Source: Sulfurimicrobium sp963741495 (GTDB taxonomy: Bacteria; Pseudomonadota; Gammaproteobacteria; Burkholderiales; Sulfuricellaceae). From it: DNA of 64,000 nucleotides. This document shows positions 60,390 to 64,000 of the stretch, piece by piece (positions within the stretch are counted from its first letter, which is position 1; every line of letters starts with the position of its first letter). The DNA is taken from contig CAVUID010000013.1 of the NCBI GenBank assembly GCA_963741495.1, positions 124,001 through 188,000 of the forward strand, given 5' to 3'. The translations under genes and the position numbers were made by a program. The notes beneath the pieces were generated by a model that had not been told where the DNA came from, made no database searches, and worked only from the letters and a program-made list of their open reading frames with translations.

Positions 60390-61747
60390 GCGCCATGAAA
60401 ACTTTCTCCCGGCTTCTGTTCTGGCTGCGCCGCCACCCACGGATATATGCGCTGTTACTGCTTGGCATCGTGAGCACTGCGGGTGTTTTGTCTCAGCGCC
60501 ATGACTGGCAATGGGATGCCACGCAGAATGGCCGTCACACGCTGAGCCAGGCCAGCCAGAAAGTACTGCGTGAAATACCGGGAACGGTTTCCGTGACCGC
60601 CTATGCCACCTTGCAGGATGCGCGGCTTGGCGATCTGCGGAGGCCTATTCGCGATTTTCTTGCCCGTTATCAGGGTCTCAAGTCCGACCTGGTATTGAAT
60701 TTCATTGATCCGCTCGCGCAACCCGAACTGGCGCGCATGGCCGGGGTTCGGGTCAATGGCGAACTGGTGCTGCGATACGGGGAACGCAGTGAGCATCTGA
60801 CGACACTGAATGAGCAGGACTTTACCAATACCCTGATGCGCCTTGCCAGGGGACATGAACGCCTGGTTCTGGGCGTAAGCGGACACGGCGAGCGCAGGCT
60901 GGATGGGGGTGCCCCTCATGATCTGGGCGAGCTCGGGCGCCAGCTGGCGAACAAGGGCTTCCGCAGTGCAGTCGCAAGTCTGGCCCTTGAGCCAGAAGTA
61001 CCCCTCGAAGTCAATGTGCTGCTGCTCACTCAGCCAGAGACAGAAATCGCACCGGGTGAAGCAGATAAGATCCGGCGCTATCTGGCACGTGGCGGCAATC
61101 TGCTGTGGTTACTGGAACCCGGTTCGCTCAAGGGTTTGCAGCCCATTGCAGAAACGCTGGGACTGGCACTGACGCCGGGAGTGGTCATCGATCCCGCCGC
61201 TAAAGAATCAGGCTTTCCTCTGACAACGGCCGTGGCGGCCCAGTATGGTCCGCATGCAATTACTTCCCAGTTCGATCTTGTCACGCTCTACCCCCATGCC
61301 CGCGCCATTGGCATGAATGACGACCCTGCCTGGCATGCGACACCATTGCTTGAAACCTCCGTGCGCGCCTGGGTGGAAAATGGCAGGGCGGATGAGCAGG
61401 CATCATTCGACGAGGGCCAGGATATCCCCGGCCCGGTCGTGATCGGCTGGTCGCTGGAGCGGGTGCAAGAGGATGTCAAACAACGAGTGGTCGTGATTGG
61501 CAGCGGGGAATTTCTCGCCAATGCTGCGCTCGGCAATGCCGGCAATCTTGATCTCGGGATCAATCTGTTCAACTGGCTGGCTGGCGACGAGAAACTCATT
61601 TTCATCCAGCCCAAGAATACGCTGGATGCCACGCTGGACATCAGCAAGACAGGGATGATGGCGCTCACGTCGGTTTTCCTGCTGATATTGCCCTTGTCCT
61701 TTTTCATGATTGCCATCGCTGTCTGGCGCCGCCGGCGCAACAGCTGA
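60386..61747 (+). CDS. GldG-like auxiliary component of the ABC module
   Basis: A 453-residue protein with an N-terminal helix (about 18-36), a large periplasmic domain and a C-terminal helix (about 420-445) ending in VWRRRRNS. DATQNGRHTLSQASQKVLREI and VSGHGERRLDGGAPHDLGELGRQL mark the GldG / ABC-type uncharacterised family. In gliding Bacteroidetes GldG works with GldA and GldF; in proteobacteria the module is conserved but its cargo is unknown. Start at 60386. Confidence 0.88.
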   Translation: MSAMKTFSRLLFWLRRHPRIYALLLLGIVSTAGVLSQRHDWQWDATQNGRHTLSQASQKVLREIPGTVSVTAYATLQDARLGDLRRPIRDFLARYQGLKSDLVLNFIDPLAQPELARMAGVRVNGELVLRYGERSEHLTTLNEQDFTNTLMRLARGHERLVLGVSGHGERRLDGGAPHDLGELGRQLANKGFRSAVASLALEPEVPLEVNVLLLTQPETEIAPGEADKIRRYLARGGNLLWLLEPGSLKGLQPIAETLGLALTPGVVIDPAAKESGFPLTTAVAAQYGPHAITSQFDLVTLYPHARAIGMNDDPAWHATPLLETSVRAWVENGRADEQASFDEGQDIPGPVVIGWSLERVQEDVKQRVVVIGSGEFLANAALGNAGNLDLGINLFNWLAGDEKLIFIQPKNTLDATLDISKTGMMALTSVFLLILPLSFFMIAIAVWRRRRNS

Positions 61748-61756
61748 GCCGTTTTC

Positions 61757-62572
61757 ATGCCCGAACTGCCCGAAGTCGAAACCACCCGCCGCGGCCTCGA
61801 ACCCCATCTGAACGGCCAGTGCATCAAGGCGGCCATTGTGCGCAATGCTCGCCTGCGCTTTCCTGTTGACCCGGAACTGGTGCGGATTTTACCCGGACTA
61901 GCCATCCGTGGCGCCGCCCGGCGCGGCAAATACCTGTTGCTGGATTGCAGCCAGGGCTGGCTGATTCTGCATCTGGGCATGTCCGGCAGCTTGCGCATTC
62001 TGCCCGCCGCCACACAGGTAGAAAAACATGACCACTTCGACCTGGTGCTGGAAAATGGTTTCTGCATGCGCCTGCGCGATCCGCGGCGTTTTGGTGCCGT
62101 GATCTGGACAGAAACTGACCCAATGCGTCACCCCTTGCTGGTCAAGCTGGGCGTGGAGCCGCTGACTGACGACTTTGATGGCGCCTGGCTATACCGTATT
62201 ACGCGCGGCAAGAAAACCAGCATCAAACAAACCCTGATGGACGGCCATCTGGTCGTGGGCGTGGGCAATATTTATGCCAACGAGGCTTTATTCCGTGCCG
62301 GCATCAAACCTACGCTTTCAGCTTTGCGCCTGGGGCGTGAGCGTTGTGACAAGCTGGCGCTAACGGTGAAAGAGGTGCTGGAACAGGCGATTGCTGCGGG
62401 CGGCAGCAGCCTGCGAGATTTTGTCGACAGTAGCGGCAAGCCTGGCTATTTTCAGCAGCAATATTTTGTTTATGGCCGCGCCGGCGAGCCTTGCCATGTC
62501 TGCGCCAGCACCATCTGTTTGCTGCGCCAGGGGCAACGCGCCACTTTTTATTGCCCCTGCTGCCAGAAATGA
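61757..62572 (+). CDS. mutM: Formamidopyrimidine-DNA glycosylase MutM
   Basis: A 271-residue bifunctional glycosylase/lyase that removes 8-oxoguanine. The N-terminal catalytic PELPEVETTRRGLEPHLNG, the Lys region, LHLGMSGSLRI and the C-terminal zinc finger (YGRAGEPCHVCASTI...FYCPCC) are complete. VVGVGNIYANEALFRAGIKP is the helix-two-turn-helix. It partners MutY (6.5 kb) in the 8-oxoG repair path. It follows the GldG-like gene by 9 bases. Confidence 0.97.
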   Translation: MPELPEVETTRRGLEPHLNGQCIKAAIVRNARLRFPVDPELVRILPGLAIRGAARRGKYLLLDCSQGWLILHLGMSGSLRILPAATQVEKHDHFDLVLENGFCMRLRDPRRFGAVIWTETDPMRHPLLVKLGVEPLTDDFDGAWLYRITRGKKTSIKQTLMDGHLVVGVGNIYANEALFRAGIKPTLSALRLGRERCDKLALTVKEVLEQAIAAGGSSLRDFVDSSGKPGYFQQQYFVYGRAGEPCHVCASTICLLRQGQRATFYCPCCQK

Positions 62573-62723
62573 TGAAATGTGGCATGTAAATTGCGTGCAT
62601 ACACGACACATTTCGAGCGTTCATGAGAATGCTTAGAACCCGCGCGGACAACATTGTTTAATTTGAATTTTATGCTAAAGTACGATGGCATCGTCCCGAC
62701 AGGGTCGGTTACGGGGGAATTTC

Positions 62724-64000
62724 ATGACAAATAAGAATCTGGTCGCACATTTCGAGGCTTATAGTGCCTGGCGCAACGGCCTGTCCAATAACATCAGCGG
62801 CTACCGCAACTGGCTGAACGAGCAGGAACTGAACGACGGCCAGACCGATCTGCGCATTCAGCACATTCTTGATCGCCTGCGCGATGACAAACTCAATGTG
62901 GCCTTTGTAGCCGAGTTTTCGCGCGGCAAGTCCGAGCTGATCAACGCCATCTTTTTCGCCGGCTATGGCCTGCGCCTGCTGCCATCCAGTGCCGGACGCA
63001 CCACCATGTGCCCCACCGAGCTGCTGTATGAGGAAGGCCGTGAGCCTTGCATCCAGTTACTGCCGATCGAAACCCGGGCCACCGACACCACGACCACGGA
63101 ATACAAACGCTACCTCGACGAATGGCAGGTTTTCCCGCTCGACGTCAATTCCGCAGAGGGCATGCTGGACGCTTTCCAGCAGGTCAGCCAGGTCAAGCGG
63201 GTCAGCAAGGAAGATGCGAAGCGCTTCGGGCTGTACGACGAAAATGATCCGGACAATGCCTTCACCCTGAATTCAGATGGCACGGTTGAGGTGCCCTGCT
63301 GGCGCCATGCCATCATCAATTTCCCGCATCCACTGTTGAAACAGGGGCTGGTCATCCTGGACACCCCCGGCCTGAACGCCATCGGCACCGAGCCGGAACT
63401 GACCATCAACATGCTGCCCAACGCCCATGCGGTATTGTTCATGCTGGCAGCCGATACTGGCGTGACCAAGACAGATATCCAGGTATGGCGCGATTATGTC
63501 GGCAATCCGCAGGGGCGGCAGAAAGGCCGCCTGGTCGTGCTGAACAAGATCGACGGACTGTGGGACGAACTCAAGACCAGCGAAGCCGTCGAACGCGAAA
63601 TCGCATCGCAGCTTGCCAACAGCGCCGAGCTGCTTGGAATCAAGCCGTCCCAGGTATTTCCCATCTCGGCCCAGAAGGGGCTGCTGGCCAAGATCAACAA
63701 TGACCCGCAGCTGCTGGAAAAGAGTCGTCTGCTGGCATTGGAAAAAGCCCTGTCCGACGAGTTGATTCCTTCCAAACAGGAAATCGTGCGCGACAATACG
63801 CAAAGCGAAATCGAGGACATGATGGAGGTGACGCACTCCATTCTCGATGCACGCATGAGCGGCGTGAGCGAACAGCTTGATGAGCTCAAGGGCCTGCGCG
63901 GCAAGAATCAGGACGTGATCGAGCACATGATGGAAAAGGTCAAGTGCGACAAGGAAAGTTTCGAAAAAGGCTTGCAGCGTTTTCAGGCGCTACGCAGCGT
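62724..64000 (+). CDS. Dynamin-like GTPase, 3'-truncated by the window edge
   Basis: An open frame of at least 425 residues that runs off the window. It carries GTPase motifs of the bacterial dynamin group: G1 AEFSRGKS at 63-70, G3 DTPGLN near 213 and G4 NKID near 274. The first Gly of the usual GxxxxGKS loop is Ala here. Between G1 and G3 there is a long insertion, and after the G domain helical, charged sequence (EIEDMMEVTHSILDARM) suggests the stalk. Bacterial dynamins remodel membranes; the C-terminal membrane-binding part is not visible. Promoter-like TATGCT lies about 52 bases upstream. Confidence 0.82.
   Translation, partial: MTNKNLVAHFEAYSAWRNGLSNNISGYRNWLNEQELNDGQTDLRIQHILDRLRDDKLNVAFVAEFSRGKSELINAIFFAGYGLRLLPSSAGRTTMCPTELLYEEGREPCIQLLPIETRATDTTTTEYKRYLDEWQVFPLDVNSAEGMLDAFQQVSQVKRVSKEDAKRFGLYDENDPDNAFTLNSDGTVEVPCWRHAIINFPHPLLKQGLVILDTPGLNAIGTEPELTINMLPNAHAVLFMLAADTGVTKTDIQVWRDYVGNPQGRQKGRLVVLNKIDGLWDELKTSEAVEREIASQLANSAELLGIKPSQVFPISAQKGLLAKINNDPQLLEKSRLLALEKALSDELIPSKQEIVRDNTQSEIEDMMEVTHSILDARMSGVSEQLDELKGLRGKNQDVIEHMMEKVKCDKESFEKGLQRFQALRS

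Overview
The window looks like a chromosomal housekeeping segment of a betaproteobacterium, most likely a Nitrosomonadales/Gallionellales-type lineage. The evidence is the gene order (ispE, tRNA-Gln, prs, rplY, pth; zapA, 6S RNA, 5-formyl-THF cyclo-ligase; a complete mra/mur/fts cluster), the moderately high G+C and the protein similarities I can recognise by eye. The genus is inference.

Layout. 0-10 kb: a truncated hypothetical gene, a carboxylesterase, a heptosyltransferase, BtuB under a cobalamin riboswitch, a zapB-like/zapA/6S RNA/ygfA block, then mutY and an AsmA-family gene. 10-28 kb: the division and cell wall (dcw) cluster mraZ-rsmH-ftsL-ftsI-murE-murF-mraY-murD-ftsW-murG-murC-murB-ddl-ftsQ-ftsA-ftsZ, opened by a sigma70-type promoter with four MraZ boxes and closed by a terminator. 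28-35 kb: a deaminase, a fused aroK-aroB, a diguanylate cyclase, dgt, a small secreted protein and a CapA-family protein, then a 600-bp palindromic repeat. 35-46 kb: a zincin-like protein and a branched-chain amino acid ABC operon (liv), a small cytochrome c, a GspE/PilB ATPase, ilvD and lgt. 46-57 kb: a ferredoxin-reductase/SDR pair, murI, a MoaD-like protein, a ClC channel, rsuA, pth, rplY, prs, tRNA-Gln, ispE, lolB and a TPR lipoprotein. 58-64 kb: a GldA/F/G-type ABC module, mutM and a dynamin-like GTPase cut by the window edge.

How the genes connect. Much of the window serves the envelope. The dcw genes, murI and ddl make lipid II and the division machine; lgt, lolB and waaQ serve lipoproteins and LPS; ZapA and its coiled-coil partner act on FtsZ.

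Most unusual content. No phage, transposase, CRISPR array or defence island is visible. The non-gene sequence is more interesting. (1) Tandem 7-bp repeat arrays (for example TCAGCNN, GTGAANN, CCCTCAC) sit inside or at the ends of six dcw genes and beside prs; they supply start or stop codons and protein termini, and one lies at a frame break in murB. (2) Three palindromes at two loci share a fixed-spacing core (CAAGGCGC, CATAG...CTATG, YAACGCSG) but have unrelated self-complementary arms. (3) Several other inverted-repeat elements have entered coding ends and operon gaps. Apparent single-base frameshifts in mraY, murB, gspE/pilB and livK are all of the +1 kind. They probably reflect base-calling or assembly error rather than gene death, because mraY and murB are normally essential.
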